From positions 1 through 64,000 of the forward strand of contig NZ_SCTC01000021.1 of assembly GCF_004299445.1 (NCBI RefSeq): DNA of 64,000 nt. Reading direction: 5' to 3'. A program made the position numbers and the translations under genes. This DNA comes from Phenylobacterium sp. (GTDB lineage Bacteria; Pseudomonadota; Alphaproteobacteria; Caulobacterales; Caulobacteraceae). Below are positions 36,411 through 45,576 of the stretch, in pieces. Each line of letters begins with the position of its first letter. Within the stretch, counting starts at the first letter, position 1. The notes below the pieces were generated by a model. That model searched no databases and was not told the origin of the DNA. It saw only the letters and a program-made list of their open reading frames with translations.

Positions 36411-37640
36411 ATGATCAGGCTTCTGCTTCTCGGGGCCACGTTGTCCTTGAGCCTGGGCGCGGCCGCCGCGGCGGCGATCGCGCCGGTCGATCGGGCGGCG
36501 ATCGAGGCCTATGAAGTCCGGCTGCCGGCCGGGCCGACGGCAGCGCCCGGAGCGCCCCCCAAGACGCTGGCGGCCCGCATGGCCGAGCTCAAGGTCCCGG
36601 CGGTCAGCGTGGCCTTCTTCGAGAACGGCAGAGTGAAATGGGCGCGGGCCTACGGGGTTGCCCAGGCGGGGGGCGGGCAGGCCGTCACACCTCAGACGCT
36701 GTTCCAGGCCGCCTCGATGAGCAAGGCGCTGGCCGCCGTAGCCGCGCTGCGGCTGGTCGAGCAGGGCCGGTTGGACCTCGACGGCGACGTCAACGGACGG
36801 CTGAAGGCCTGGACGGTTCCCGCCAGCGACTACACCGGCGAGCAGAAGGTTACGCTGCGCCGCCTGCTCAGCCACACCGCCGGCCTGACCGTGAGCGGTT
36901 TCCCAGGCTATGCGGCCGGCCGGCCGGTCCCGAGCACCGTGCAGATCCTGAACGGCGCGCCGCCTTCGAACACGCCCGCCGTTCGATCGTTCGAGGCGCC
37001 CGGCGGCGCCTACGCCTATTCCGGCGGCGGCTTCACGGTCGCCCAACTGCTGATCGAGGAGGCGCAGGGCAAGCCCTATCCGGATGTGCTGCAAGCCCTG
37101 GTGCTACGGCCCGCCGGCATGCGCCGCTCCACCTTCGACCAGCCCTTGCCGGCCCGCCTGGCGCGTCGTGCCGCCAGCGGCCACGACAGCAAGGGCGCGT
37201 TGATCCTCGGCGCCCGAAACACCTATCCCGAGTACGCCGCCGCCGGCCTGTGGACGACGCCGTCCGACTACAGCCGGTTCATGATCGCGCTTCAGGACGC
37301 CTACGCCGGCCGCCCTGGCGTGGTCCTCAGCCAGGCCAGTGCGCGGACGATGATGACGCCCGTCGATGCTGGCTACGGTCTGGGGGTCGTGCTGGGACGG
37401 CGCGGGGGGCATGGCTACTTCCAGCACAGCGGCAGCAATATGGGTTTCCAGTGCGCCTCGTTCGCGTTCCTCGACGGGTCGCGGCAGGGCGTGGTGGTGA
37501 TGACCAATGGCGACCTTGGCGGGCGGCTTGCGGGAGAGATTCTGTCGGCCCTGGGCGACGCCTATGGCTGGGGCCCCTACGACCCCGCCAATAAGGTCTC
37601 GCCCCGCCGCGCTCCGATGGCGCCGCCGTCGCCCCGGTGA
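36411..37640 (+). CDS. Secreted serine hydrolase, beta-lactamase/PBP superfamily
   Basis: A 409-residue exported serine hydrolase. Signal peptide MIRLLLLGATLSLSLGAAAA. Catalytic motifs: SxxK in FQAASMSKAL, a Tyr motif in YAYSGGGFTVAQ (YSG instead of the commoner YxN), LLSHTAGLTVSGF and a KTG-like HSGSNMGFQC. It is not closely similar to the enzyme at 14624. It may be an esterase, D-amino-acid peptidase or lactamase; function unproven. It precedes the second TonB-dependent receptor and ggt on the same strand (162-bp gap), suggesting a link with peptide or amino-acid use in the periplasm. Confidence 0.9.
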   Translation: MIRLLLLGATLSLSLGAAAAAAIAPVDRAAIEAYEVRLPAGPTAAPGAPPKTLAARMAELKVPAVSVAFFENGRVKWARAYGVAQAGGGQAVTPQTLFQAASMSKALAAVAALRLVEQGRLDLDGDVNGRLKAWTVPASDYTGEQKVTLRRLLSHTAGLTVSGFPGYAAGRPVPSTVQILNGAPPSNTPAVRSFEAPGGAYAYSGGGFTVAQLLIEEAQGKPYPDVLQALVLRPAGMRRSTFDQPLPARLARRAASGHDSKGALILGARNTYPEYAAAGLWTTPSDYSRFMIALQDAYAGRPGVVLSQASARTMMTPVDAGYGLGVVLGRRGGHGYFQHSGSNMGFQCASFAFLDGSRQGVVVMTNGDLGGRLAGEILSALGDAYGWGPYDPANKVSPRRAPMAPPSPR

Positions 37641-37802
37641 CTGTCAGGTCGCCTTTCCGGCCTCCACCCGTGCATCCGGGACACAAAAGGTCGCAGCCGC
37701 ACCGACCGGGCGCCCCGCAGGCTTGACGGTCTGGGCGGGAACCCGAAGAAGAGGCGCGGGGGACCGGGCGCAGCGCGTCTGGCGAAGGAGGGGGTTCACA
37801 AC

Positions 37803-40800
37803 ATGAGGTTTTCGCCAACCCGCGGGCGCGTGCGCCTGCTGGCCACCAGCGCGCTCTGCGCCGCCGCGGCGCTCTCGACGCAGGCCTGGGCCCAGGACGC
37901 CAAGACCGATACCGAAGTCGGCGAGATCGTCGTGGTCGGCTCGCAGATCCAGGGCTCGAAGGTCACCGCCGCGCTGCCCGTGACCCTGCTCACGACCGAC
38001 CAGATCCGGGGCGCCGCCGCCGGTTCGGGCGACGAGCTGTTCCGCACCATCCCGCAGGCCGGGAACGTGACGTTCAACTCGAGCTTCCTGCCGGGCTCGT
38101 CGAATTCCGCGCGGGGCGACGTCAACTCGGTCAGCCTGCGCAACCTCGGGGCGGGCAATACGCTGGTGCTGATCAACGGCCGGCGCACCGTCTACCATCC
38201 GACGACCCAGGCGGAATCGCTGGTTCCGACCTTCACCTACAACACCAACGCCATTCCCGTGGCGGGCCTGAAGAGCATCGAGGTGCTGCGCGATGGCGCG
38301 GCGGCGATCTACGGGACCGACGCGGTGGCCGGCGTCATCAACACAGTCCTGCAGGACGACCTGGACGGCGGCTCGGCCGAGTTCCAGTACGGCACGGCGC
38401 CGGGCACCAACCTGCGCGAGGGCCGCCTGACCGGCGTCTACGGCGAGAACTTCGCCGACGGCCGCGGCAACATCACGATCTTCGGGTCGCTGGAGCGGCG
38501 TTCGGCCCTGCTGGCGTCCGACCAGGACTACACCGCCTCGTCCAACCGCCAGTCGCTGTTCGCCGGGACCGAGTTCGCCACGGCGGTGGGCCTCGACAAT
38601 CGGGCGACCACGTCGGGCTTTGGCGCCTTCCAGGCCGTCGGCGTGACCAGCGCGATCCGCCAGGGAACGACGGCGATCACCGGCGCGACCGGCATCTTCC
38701 ACACCTCGCCGCAGTCGGTGAGCTGCACCGTGGTGATCGGCCCCGGCCTCTGCGTCGTACCGGGCGCCTTCAACACCACCACCGACCGGGCCTTCCGCCC
38801 CGACACCGTGGCCCAGACCAAATCCTCGGTCATCCCGCAGGCGGCCCGGACCAACATCTTCCTCACTGGCCATTACGACATCGCCGAGGGTCTCACGGTG
38901 TTCGGCGAGGCCGGCTACTACCACGCCCGCACCGAGGGCAATGTCTCGGGCTTCAATGCGCTGGGCACCTCGCCCGCGATCAGCATCGGGCCGAACGCCT
39001 TCTACAACCCCTTCGGCGCGGCGACGCTGGCCAACGGCCAGCCCAACCCGAACCGCCTGCCGAACCTTGTCGGCGTGCCCGCGGGTGGCCTGCGGCTGAC
39101 CTTCAACGCCTACGGCCTGCTGGACCTGGGCGCCTCGCAGGTGATCGTCAACAACGACCAGTATCGGATCCTGGGCGGCCTGAAGGGCCGCAAGTTCGGC
39201 TTCCGGTGGGAAAGCGCCGCCCTCTATTCCGAAGCGACCGTGGACGACCTGTCCTACGCGCTGAACGGCACGGCCTTCTCGGCGGCGGTCAACCGCACGA
39301 CGGCCGACGCCTACAACCCGTTCAACGGCATCGGCGCGGGCACGAACCTGGTCACCGGCGGCGACCAGACCCCGTCGAGCGCCGCGGCGATCGCCGGGCT
39401 GATCATCCCGATCACGCGCTCGAACAAGACCACGCTGGCGCTGTGGGACTTCAAGATCAGCCGCCCCGACCTGTTCACCATCTGGGCGGGCGATATCGGT
39501 CTGGCCGCCGGCATTGAGGTGCGCCGCGAGACCTATCGCGACAACCGCGACGACAACGTCGACGGGACCATCCCGTACATCGACGCGATCACCGGTCCCA
39601 TCGTCGGCGGCACGGTGGCGCTCAGCAACATCCCGGGCACCTCGGTGTCGCCGGACGTGAGCGGCCACCGCACCGTGAAGTCGGCCTACGCCGAGCTGGC
39701 CATCCCGCTGGTCTCGCCCGAGATGAACATCCCGCTGGTCGATCGCGTCGAGGTGCAGCTGGCCGGGCGCGCCGAGGACTACAGCGACGTCGGCAGCGTG
39801 GCCAAGCCGAAGGTCGCGGCGGCCTGGGACATCATCCCCGGCTTCCGTCTTCGCGGGTCATGGTCGAAGGGCTTCAAGGCGCCGAACCTGGAACAGATCA
39901 ACGTCAGCCAGGTCAGCCGCACCAACAACCGGCAGGACTACTACTTCTGCGAGGCCGACCTGCGCGCCCGGCGGATCACCAGCTTCACCCAGTGCGCCCA
40001 GTCGCGCACCACCCGCGCCGTGCGGGCCGGCAATCCGGACCTGAAGCCTGAAACGTCGGAATCCCTGTCCTACGGCATCGTTCTGCAGCCCGAGTTCATC
40101 CCGCCGGAATTCGGCCGCCTGACCCTGACCGCCGACGTCTGGAAGATCCGCCAGAAGGGCATCGTGGGCCTGTTCGGCGAGGGCAACGCGGTGATCCTCG
40201 ACTACCTGCTGCGCCTGCAGGGCTCGTCCAACCCGGCCGTGCACCGCCTGGCGCCGACGCCGGACAACATCGCGGTGTTCGCGGGCACCGGCCTCGCGCC
40301 GGTCGGCTTCGTGGACTTCGCCGACGACAAGTACGTGAACCAGCTGCCGCAGGTGGCCCAGGGCGTCGACCTCGGCCTCAACTACCGTTTGGGTACCGAT
40401 CGCCTCGGCGACTTCACCCTCGACGTGAACGTCGCGCGTCTGGACAAGCTCTATCAGTCGCCGACCGAAGGTCTTGCGGCCCTGCTCGCGGCCCGCGCGG
40501 CCGGCCAGATCAACGCCGGCACCATCATCACCGGCGGCCAGGATATCGTCGGCCAGAACGGCACGCCCGAATGGCGCGGGACGGGGTCGTTCACCTGGCG
40601 CAAGGACGGCTTCGCGGTGAACTGGTTCTCGACCTACACCGGCAAGTACTACGACACCGGCCTGACCTACGCGGCGGGCGGCTTCTACAACGTGCCCTCG
40701 ACGATGGTGCACAATGTGTCGCTGGCCTACACCTTCGACGAGGGCAAGTACCTGGAGGGAACGCGCGTGCTCGTGGGCGCCCGCAACGTGTTCGACAAGG

Positions 40801-40889
40801 ACCCGCCGCTGGTGCCGGGCGGCTACACGGCCACGGTCTACAACCCCTACGGCCGGTACCTCTATTTCAACGTCAGGAAGTCCTTCTAG
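37803..40889 (+). CDS. TonB-dependent outer-membrane receptor (second)
   Basis: A 1028-residue receptor. Signal peptide MRFSPTRGRVRLLATSALCA, then AAALSTQAWAQ; TonB-box-like VGEIVVVGSQI; plug domain about 45-180 (SVSLRNLGAGNTLVLINGRR, IEVLRDGAAAIYGTDAVAGV); long barrel ending in YGRYLYFNVRKSF with a terminal Phe. AGGAGG lies about 11 nt upstream of the ATG. The plug style (NGRR, GSQIQGS) is that of the large oligopeptide/oligosaccharide-type receptors. The ggt gene 54 bp downstream suggests the cargo could be a glutathione-like or gamma-glutamyl peptide, which is inference from position only. Confidence 0.95.
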   Translation: MRFSPTRGRVRLLATSALCAAAALSTQAWAQDAKTDTEVGEIVVVGSQIQGSKVTAALPVTLLTTDQIRGAAAGSGDELFRTIPQAGNVTFNSSFLPGSSNSARGDVNSVSLRNLGAGNTLVLINGRRTVYHPTTQAESLVPTFTYNTNAIPVAGLKSIEVLRDGAAAIYGTDAVAGVINTVLQDDLDGGSAEFQYGTAPGTNLREGRLTGVYGENFADGRGNITIFGSLERRSALLASDQDYTASSNRQSLFAGTEFATAVGLDNRATTSGFGAFQAVGVTSAIRQGTTAITGATGIFHTSPQSVSCTVVIGPGLCVVPGAFNTTTDRAFRPDTVAQTKSSVIPQAARTNIFLTGHYDIAEGLTVFGEAGYYHARTEGNVSGFNALGTSPAISIGPNAFYNPFGAATLANGQPNPNRLPNLVGVPAGGLRLTFNAYGLLDLGASQVIVNNDQYRILGGLKGRKFGFRWESAALYSEATVDDLSYALNGTAFSAAVNRTTADAYNPFNGIGAGTNLVTGGDQTPSSAAAIAGLIIPITRSNKTTLALWDFKISRPDLFTIWAGDIGLAAGIEVRRETYRDNRDDNVDGTIPYIDAITGPIVGGTVALSNIPGTSVSPDVSGHRTVKSAYAELAIPLVSPEMNIPLVDRVEVQLAGRAEDYSDVGSVAKPKVAAAWDIIPGFRLRGSWSKGFKAPNLEQINVSQVSRTNNRQDYYFCEADLRARRITSFTQCAQSRTTRAVRAGNPDLKPETSESLSYGIVLQPEFIPPEFGRLTLTADVWKIRQKGIVGLFGEGNAVILDYLLRLQGSSNPAVHRLAPTPDNIAVFAGTGLAPVGFVDFADDKYVNQLPQVAQGVDLGLNYRLGTDRLGDFTLDVNVARLDKLYQSPTEGLAALLAARAAGQINAGTIITGGQDIVGQNGTPEWRGTGSFTWRKDGFAVNWFSTYTGKYYDTGLTYAAGGFYNVPSTMVHNVSLAYTFDEGKYLEGTRVLVGARNVFDKDPPLVPGGYTATVYNPYGRYLYFNVRKSF

Positions 40890-40943
40890 CCACGGTCAAG
40901 GCGGCGTCCGGCCCTTGGTCGGGCGTTCGCCCCGGAGTTCCGC

Positions 40944-42713
40944 ATGAACCTTCGCAAACTGGTCCGGCACGCGGTGGTTCGCGTTGCGCTCTCGGGCGCC
41001 CTGGCGCTGTCCCTGGCGGTCGGTGCTCCGGCCCTGGCGCAGGACGAGACGGCTGCGCCCGATATCTCCCGAACGGGCGGCGACCTGATCGGCTATCGCT
41101 CGATCCACCACCCCGTGATCGGACGTGACGGCATGGTGGTGGCCCAGAGCCGCTCCGCCGCGCGGATCGGGGCCGATATCCTGGCCCGGGGCGGCAACGC
41201 GGTAGACGCGGCGGTGGCGGTGGGGCTGGCCGAGGCCATGACCCTTCCCAGGGCGGGCAACATCGGCGGCGGCGGCTACATGCTGGTCTATGACGCCGCC
41301 TCCAAGAAGACAGTCGCCATCGAGTACTACGGCCAGGCGCCGCTGGGCGTGACGCCGGACTTCCTGCTGGGACCTGACCAGAAGGTCTCGGAGGCCAAGG
41401 TCATGTCCTTCAAGGGCGTGACCGTGCCAGGCACGGTGGCCGGGCTCTATGAGGCTCACAAGCGTTTCGGGCGGCTTCCCTGGGCCCGGCTGGTCCAGCC
41501 GGCCATCGACCTGGCCGCGAAGGGCGTGGTCATGACCGACGACGAGGCCGCCGCCCTGGCCCAGCGTAAGGCCGTTATGGCCCAGGACCCGGGCGGCGCC
41601 CGGAAGGTCTATTTCAAGGCGGACGGCTCGGCCTACCAGCCCGGCGACGTGTTCCGGAACCCGGACCTGGCGTGGACCCTGAAGCAGATTCAAGCGCGCG
41701 GCGCCGACGGTTTCTACAAGGGGCCCGTCGCGGACCGGCTGGTCGCCGGGATCAAGGCCGGCGGTGGCATCATCACTCGCGAGGACCTGGCGGCCTATCG
41801 CGCCAACGTGCTGGAGCCCGTCTGGTCCGACTACCGCGGCCACCGCATCGCCTACATGCCCCCGACGTCGGCGGCGTCCAGCGTGGCCGAGGCCATGAAC
41901 ATCCTGGAACAGTTCCCGGTCGCCGACATGGGGCAGGGCAATGTCGCCACGATGCATCTCCTCGCCGAGACGATGAAGATCGTGAATGTCGACCGTCGCT
42001 ACTCCGGCGGCGGCCCGCAGTGGACGACGCCGGCCCGGGGGATCGCCAGCAAGGCCTTCGCCGCCGAACGGGCCAAGCTGATCTCGATGTACAAGTCGCT
42101 GGACAGCAAGTCGCTGCCTGGCCTCGACCCGCGCCCCTACGAGAGCCCCGACACCACCCACTATTCGATCGCTGACAAGGACGGGAACGTCGTCGCCAAC
42201 ACCTACACCCTGACCGCCTCGTTCGGGGCGCATGTGGTGGCGCCCGGCACCGGGTTCCTGCTGAACAATTCGCTGGGCAACTTCGACTGGAGCCCCAAGC
42301 CGACCAGCATCGGCAACCGGATCGAGCCGGGCAAGCGGGCCATATCGACCATCTCGCCCATCATCGTGTTCAAGGACGGCAAGCCCTGGGTGGCCACCGG
42401 CACGCCCGGCGGCGGCACCATCATCGCCACCATGACCCAGATGCTGAGCAACCTCATCGACTTCCGGCTGAACGTCGCGGAGGCCGCCCAGCGCCCGCGG
42501 ATCTATCAGGCCGGCGTCGACGGGCCGCTGCAGGTGGAGGAGTCCATTCCCCAGGATCTGGTGGCCGGCCTGCAGGCCAAGGGGCACAAGGTGGAACGCT
42601 CGCAAATCCTGGGCAGCACCCAGTCGATCATGATCGGCCCCGACGGGGTCATGTACGGCGCCGCCGACACCCGCCGTCCTGACGCGGGCGTCGCCGCCGT
42701 CCGGCAGTACTAG
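40944..42713 (+). CDS. ggt: Gamma-glutamyltransferase
   Basis: A 589-residue periplasmic gamma-glutamyltranspeptidase which hydrolyses or transfers the gamma-glutamyl group of glutathione and related peptides. Signal peptide MNLRKLVRHAVVRVALSGAL, ending near ALAQ. Landmarks are GGNAVDAAVAVGLAEAMTLP, GNIGGGGYMLVYD and the autoprocessing site PDTTHYSIADKDGN (Thr becomes the nucleophile of the small subunit). These are followed by the oxyanion and substrate residues in SPIIVFKDGKPWVATGTPGG and TIIATMTQML. Length is typical (about 580). Probably transcribed with the receptor upstream; only 13 bp separate its stop from the mutT start. Confidence 0.95.
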   Translation: MNLRKLVRHAVVRVALSGALALSLAVGAPALAQDETAAPDISRTGGDLIGYRSIHHPVIGRDGMVVAQSRSAARIGADILARGGNAVDAAVAVGLAEAMTLPRAGNIGGGGYMLVYDAASKKTVAIEYYGQAPLGVTPDFLLGPDQKVSEAKVMSFKGVTVPGTVAGLYEAHKRFGRLPWARLVQPAIDLAAKGVVMTDDEAAALAQRKAVMAQDPGGARKVYFKADGSAYQPGDVFRNPDLAWTLKQIQARGADGFYKGPVADRLVAGIKAGGGIITREDLAAYRANVLEPVWSDYRGHRIAYMPPTSAASSVAEAMNILEQFPVADMGQGNVATMHLLAETMKIVNVDRRYSGGGPQWTTPARGIASKAFAAERAKLISMYKSLDSKSLPGLDPRPYESPDTTHYSIADKDGNVVANTYTLTASFGAHVVAPGTGFLLNNSLGNFDWSPKPTSIGNRIEPGKRAISTISPIIVFKDGKPWVATGTPGGGTIIATMTQMLSNLIDFRLNVAEAAQRPRIYQAGVDGPLQVEESIPQDLVAGLQAKGHKVERSQILGSTQSIMIGPDGVMYGAADTRRPDAGVAAVRQY

Positions 42714-42726
42714 ACAGGCCGCCTTC

Positions 42727-43140
42727 GTGAATGAGACCGGAAAGCCGATCGTGCTGGTGGCCGCCGCGGCGCTGGTGGACATCGACGGCCGCGTGCTGAT
42801 CTGCCAGCGGCCCGAAGGCAAGCAACTGGCCGGCCTGTGGGAGTTTCCCGGCGGCAAGGTCGAGTCTGGCGAGACGCCCGAGGCCTGCCTGATCCGCGAA
42901 CTGGACGAGGAGTTGGGGATCAAGGTGAGCCATGCGTGCCTCGCGCCCTTCGTGTTCGCGAGCCACGAGTACGAGACGTTCCACCTGCTGATGCCTCTGT
43001 ATCTGGTCCGGCGCTGGGAAGGGACGGTGCGGGCGCTGGAGCACAAGGGGCTGGCCTGGGTGAAGCCCAAGGACATGGACCGCTACCCGATGCCGCCGGC
43101 CGACGCGCCGCTGGTGGCCTGGCTGCGCGACCTGCTGTGA
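42727..43140 (+). CDS. mutT: 8-oxo-dGTP diphosphatase (MutT/NUDIX)
   Basis: A 137-residue Nudix hydrolase that removes oxidised nucleotides from the pool. The Nudix box is complete: GGKVESGETPEACLIRELDE followed by ELGI. VAAAALVDIDGRVLICQRPE and the GLWEFPGGK lead-in are typical of MutT. It starts with GTG at 42727. Its stop overlaps the next start (TGATG), giving coupled translation with yjbQ. MutT is favoured over other Nudix enzymes by length and the C-terminal AWVKPKDMDRYPMPPAD. Confidence 0.92.
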   Translation: MNETGKPIVLVAAAALVDIDGRVLICQRPEGKQLAGLWEFPGGKVESGETPEACLIRELDEELGIKVSHACLAPFVFASHEYETFHLLMPLYLVRRWEGTVRALEHKGLAWVKPKDMDRYPMPPADAPLVAWLRDLL

Positions 43141-43556
43141 TGCGCCAGGCGGCCCAGACGCTGAGCCTTCAGACGCCGGGCCCGGGGTTGCACGAGATCA
43201 CCCGCGAGGTCGTGGCGTGGACCGCCGCGCAGGGTATGACGACGGGCCTGCTGACCCTCTTTTGCCGCCATACCTCGGCGTCCCTGACCATCCAGGAGAA
43301 CGCCGACCCGGACGTGCGACGCGACCTTGAGGACTGGGTCGCCGCGGTGGCGCCCGAGAGCGCGGCCTACCGCCACCAGGACGAGGGCCCCGACGACATG
43401 CCCGCCCATCTGCGCAGCGTGCTGACCGGCGTGCAGCTGTCCGTGCCGCTGATCGGCGGGCGGCTGGCGCTGGGGACCTGGCAGGGGATCTACCTGTTCG
43501 AACACCGCCGCCGGCCCCACCGGCGCGAGGTGGCCCTGCACCTGTTGGGGGACTGA
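43140..43556 (+). CDS. YjbQ family protein (secondary thiamine-phosphate synthase-like, UPF0047)
   Basis: A 138-residue UPF0047/YjbQ protein. Signature text: GLLTLFCRHTSASLTIQENA (conserved His), DPDVRRDLEDW, HQDEGPDDMPAHLRSVLTG and LGTWQGIYLFEHRRRPHRRE. Members weakly replace thiamine phosphate synthase in E. coli mutants, but the true role is unsettled. The ATG at 43140 overlaps the mutT stop by 1 bp; a longer frame reaching back to 42837 is only the overlap of mutT in another frame. The next gene starts 2 bp after its stop, so this is a tight operon. Confidence 0.92.
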   Translation: MRQAAQTLSLQTPGPGLHEITREVVAWTAAQGMTTGLLTLFCRHTSASLTIQENADPDVRRDLEDWVAAVAPESAAYRHQDEGPDDMPAHLRSVLTGVQLSVPLIGGRLALGTWQGIYLFEHRRRPHRREVALHLLGD

Positions 43557-43558
43557 CG

Positions 43559-44578
43559 ATGCGCTGGATCCTGCTCGCCGTCGCCCTGCTTGCCACGCCG
43601 GCTGAGGCGAGTTGGACGCCGATCAGCCTTTCGAACGAGGTCACCCTGCGGGCGGTGGCGGTGGTCGACGCCAAGACCTTTCACGTTGCGGGTTCGAAGG
43701 GCACCCATGCGGTCACCGAGGACGGCGGCAAGACCTGGCGCAACCTGGCGCCCACGGATGGCGCGGCGCTCGACTTCCGGGGCGTGGCCACGCCGGGCCC
43801 GCGCACGACGGTGCTGATGAGCGCCGGCGACGGGCCGGCCGGGCAGGCGCGGATCTATCGATCCTCTGACGCCGGGAAGACGTGGACGCTGGCTTTCGAG
43901 ACGAAGCTGCCCGGCAGCTTCCTCGACGCGGTCGCCTTCCGTGACGCCCGGCGCGGGTTCGTGCTGGGCGACCCGATCGACGGTCGCTGGTTTCTGCTGA
44001 CGACGTCCGACGGCGGGCGGACCTGGACGCGGCTTGAAGGGGCCGCCGTGGAGAAGGGGGAGGCAGCCTTCGCCGCCAGCAACTCGGCCCTTTTCGTGGG
44101 GCCCAAGAAGGACGTCTGGATCGTGTCGGGCGGCCTCGCCCAGGGTCGCGTCTTCCGTTCACGCGACGACGGCAAGACCTGGACCGTGACCGAAACTCCG
44201 ATCGCGGGCGGATCGACGTCGGGGCTGTTCGGCGGCTTCGCGGTCGGGGCGCGTGCTGTGATCGTCGGCGGTGACTACAAGGACGAGCTGCGGAGTGGGC
44301 CCAACCTCGCGCTGACGGATGGGCGAACGACGACGATCCCGCCCAACGATGGGACGCCGCGCCTGATCGAGGGCGTCGGCCGCCTTGACGCCACAACGCT
44401 GCTGGCCGTGGGACCCCGCGGGACATCCTTCAGCCCGGACAACGGCAGGACCTGGCATCAGTCCGACACCGAGGCCCTTCACGCCATATCGTGCTTGCGG
44501 AAGACCTGCGTGGCCGTCGGCGCTAAGGGCAAGGTCGCGGTCTGGACTCCGCCCGGGAAGCTGTCGTCAATCGAGTGA
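43559..44578 (+). CDS. Secreted BNR/Asp-box beta-propeller protein (YCF48-like)
   Basis: A 339-residue exported beta-propeller. Signal peptide MRWILLAVALLATPAEA. At least five Asp-box turns are visible: EDGGKTWRN, SDAGKTWTL, SDGGRTWTR, RDDGKTWTV and DNGRTWHQ, spaced about 50-70 residues apart, as in YCF48/sialidase-like or oxidoreductase-like photosystem assembly factor folds. No sialidase active-site Arg triad is evident, so a binding or assembly role is more likely than catalysis. It is the last gene of the mutT-yjbQ run; its end overlaps the convergent lipoprotein gene by 12 bp. Confidence 0.88.
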   Translation: MRWILLAVALLATPAEASWTPISLSNEVTLRAVAVVDAKTFHVAGSKGTHAVTEDGGKTWRNLAPTDGAALDFRGVATPGPRTTVLMSAGDGPAGQARIYRSSDAGKTWTLAFETKLPGSFLDAVAFRDARRGFVLGDPIDGRWFLLTTSDGGRTWTRLEGAAVEKGEAAFAASNSALFVGPKKDVWIVSGGLAQGRVFRSRDDGKTWTVTETPIAGGSTSGLFGGFAVGARAVIVGGDYKDELRSGPNLALTDGRTTTIPPNDGTPRLIEGVGRLDATTLLAVGPRGTSFSPDNGRTWHQSDTEALHAISCLRKTCVAVGAKGKVAVWTPPGKLSSIE

Positions 44579-45466
44579 CGCCCGCCGCACCCGCGCGGGC
44601 TTCGTCGCCTCGACCACGCACTGGCCCGGGTCGCTCATGGCGTGGACGCCCAGGCAGTAGATGTCCTCGTAGTGCGTGCCCGAGGCGGCGAGGCACTGGT
44701 GGTAGTTGAGCTTGGCCGAGCGCAGGCACATGCCGGCGTTGCGCTCGCTCATCAGACCCCGCGCGGCGGCGTCCTGGCCCAGGACCGTCAGCGCGGCTAC
44801 CGCGACGCCGCGCGAGATCACGGGACTGGTCCCGCCACGTCGGCCGCTCTCGGAGATGGCCGCCGAGAGCCGGGCGCGGTCGGCGGGTTCGGCGCGGTAG
44901 CCCGCCGCCTGCTTCACGGCCGCCAGCCGTTGCGGGCCGTTGGGGATGCGGGCGCGCGACCAGGCCTGGCGCTGGATTGAGTAAGAGGTCTTCTTCACCC
45001 GCGCGCCGGCGGCGGCCAAAGCCTCGCCGCGACGGGCGAGGGCGGCGTTGGCCCGCGCCGCCGCCGCCGCGCCGCCCGGCAGGTCCACGGCGGCGTTCGG
45101 GTCCGCGGCCAGCCGGCGGCCCAGGTCGCGGCCCCCCGCCTTCACGGTCTGCACGAAGCGCGGCTCCTGCATCGCGGCCATGGCGGCATAGGCGATCATC
45201 GCCGCCTCCAGCTGCCGGGGCTCATACCCTGCGGCGGTGCGCAGCTGGACCCCGATCTCGGACGGATTGGCGAACTCGGCGTCGATGTCGGCGGCGCGGC
45301 GCGTATAGGCCTCGAACGCGGCGGCCTGCCCGGCGAGGCCCACGTCGAACACGCCAGTCGCAGCGGTGCTGCTGCCGCGAAGCGGCGGTGCGGAGCTCGA
45401 GGCGCAGCCGGCGAGCACGATGGCGATCATGGCGGCCGTGAAGCCGCGGGCAGTCCCTGGGCGCAT
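44567..45466 (-). CDS. Lipoprotein of unknown function
   Basis: A 299-residue lipoprotein: MRPGTARGFTAAMIAIVLAG followed by the lipidated Cys (LAGC lipobox, Cys21). The mature part is helical and Ala-rich (FEAYTRRAADIDAEFANPSE, EPRQLEAAMIAYAAMAAMQE). It ends with a conserved-looking Cys-rich segment (MCLRSAKLNYHQCLAASGTH, YEDIYCLGVHAMSDPGQCV) with four cysteines that could form two disulfides in the periplasm. I do not recognise a named family. It overlaps the BNR-repeat gene tail to tail. Confidence 0.82.
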   Translation of the reverse strand: MRPGTARGFTAAMIAIVLAGCASSSAPPLRGSSTAATGVFDVGLAGQAAAFEAYTRRAADIDAEFANPSEIGVQLRTAAGYEPRQLEAAMIAYAAMAAMQEPRFVQTVKAGGRDLGRRLAADPNAAVDLPGGAAAAARANAALARRGEALAAAGARVKKTSYSIQRQAWSRARIPNGPQRLAAVKQAAGYRAEPADRARLSAAISESGRRGGTSPVISRGVAVAALTVLGQDAAARGLMSERNAGMCLRSAKLNYHQCLAASGTHYEDIYCLGVHAMSDPGQCVVEATKPARVRRASLD

Positions 45467-45576
45467 GTCAGTTCCCCCTGACGAATCCGCCCCCCAGCAG
45501 ACGCGAGCTTAGCCGGAAGGCAGCGACCCGCGCCGCGGCGGACTGTCACACCCTCAATATTATCAAAGGCTTATGG

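Noticed and set aside
37644-39668. A 674-codon minus-strand frame opposite the second receptor
   Set aside because: Antisense shadow; no motif, and the plus-strand gene is clear.
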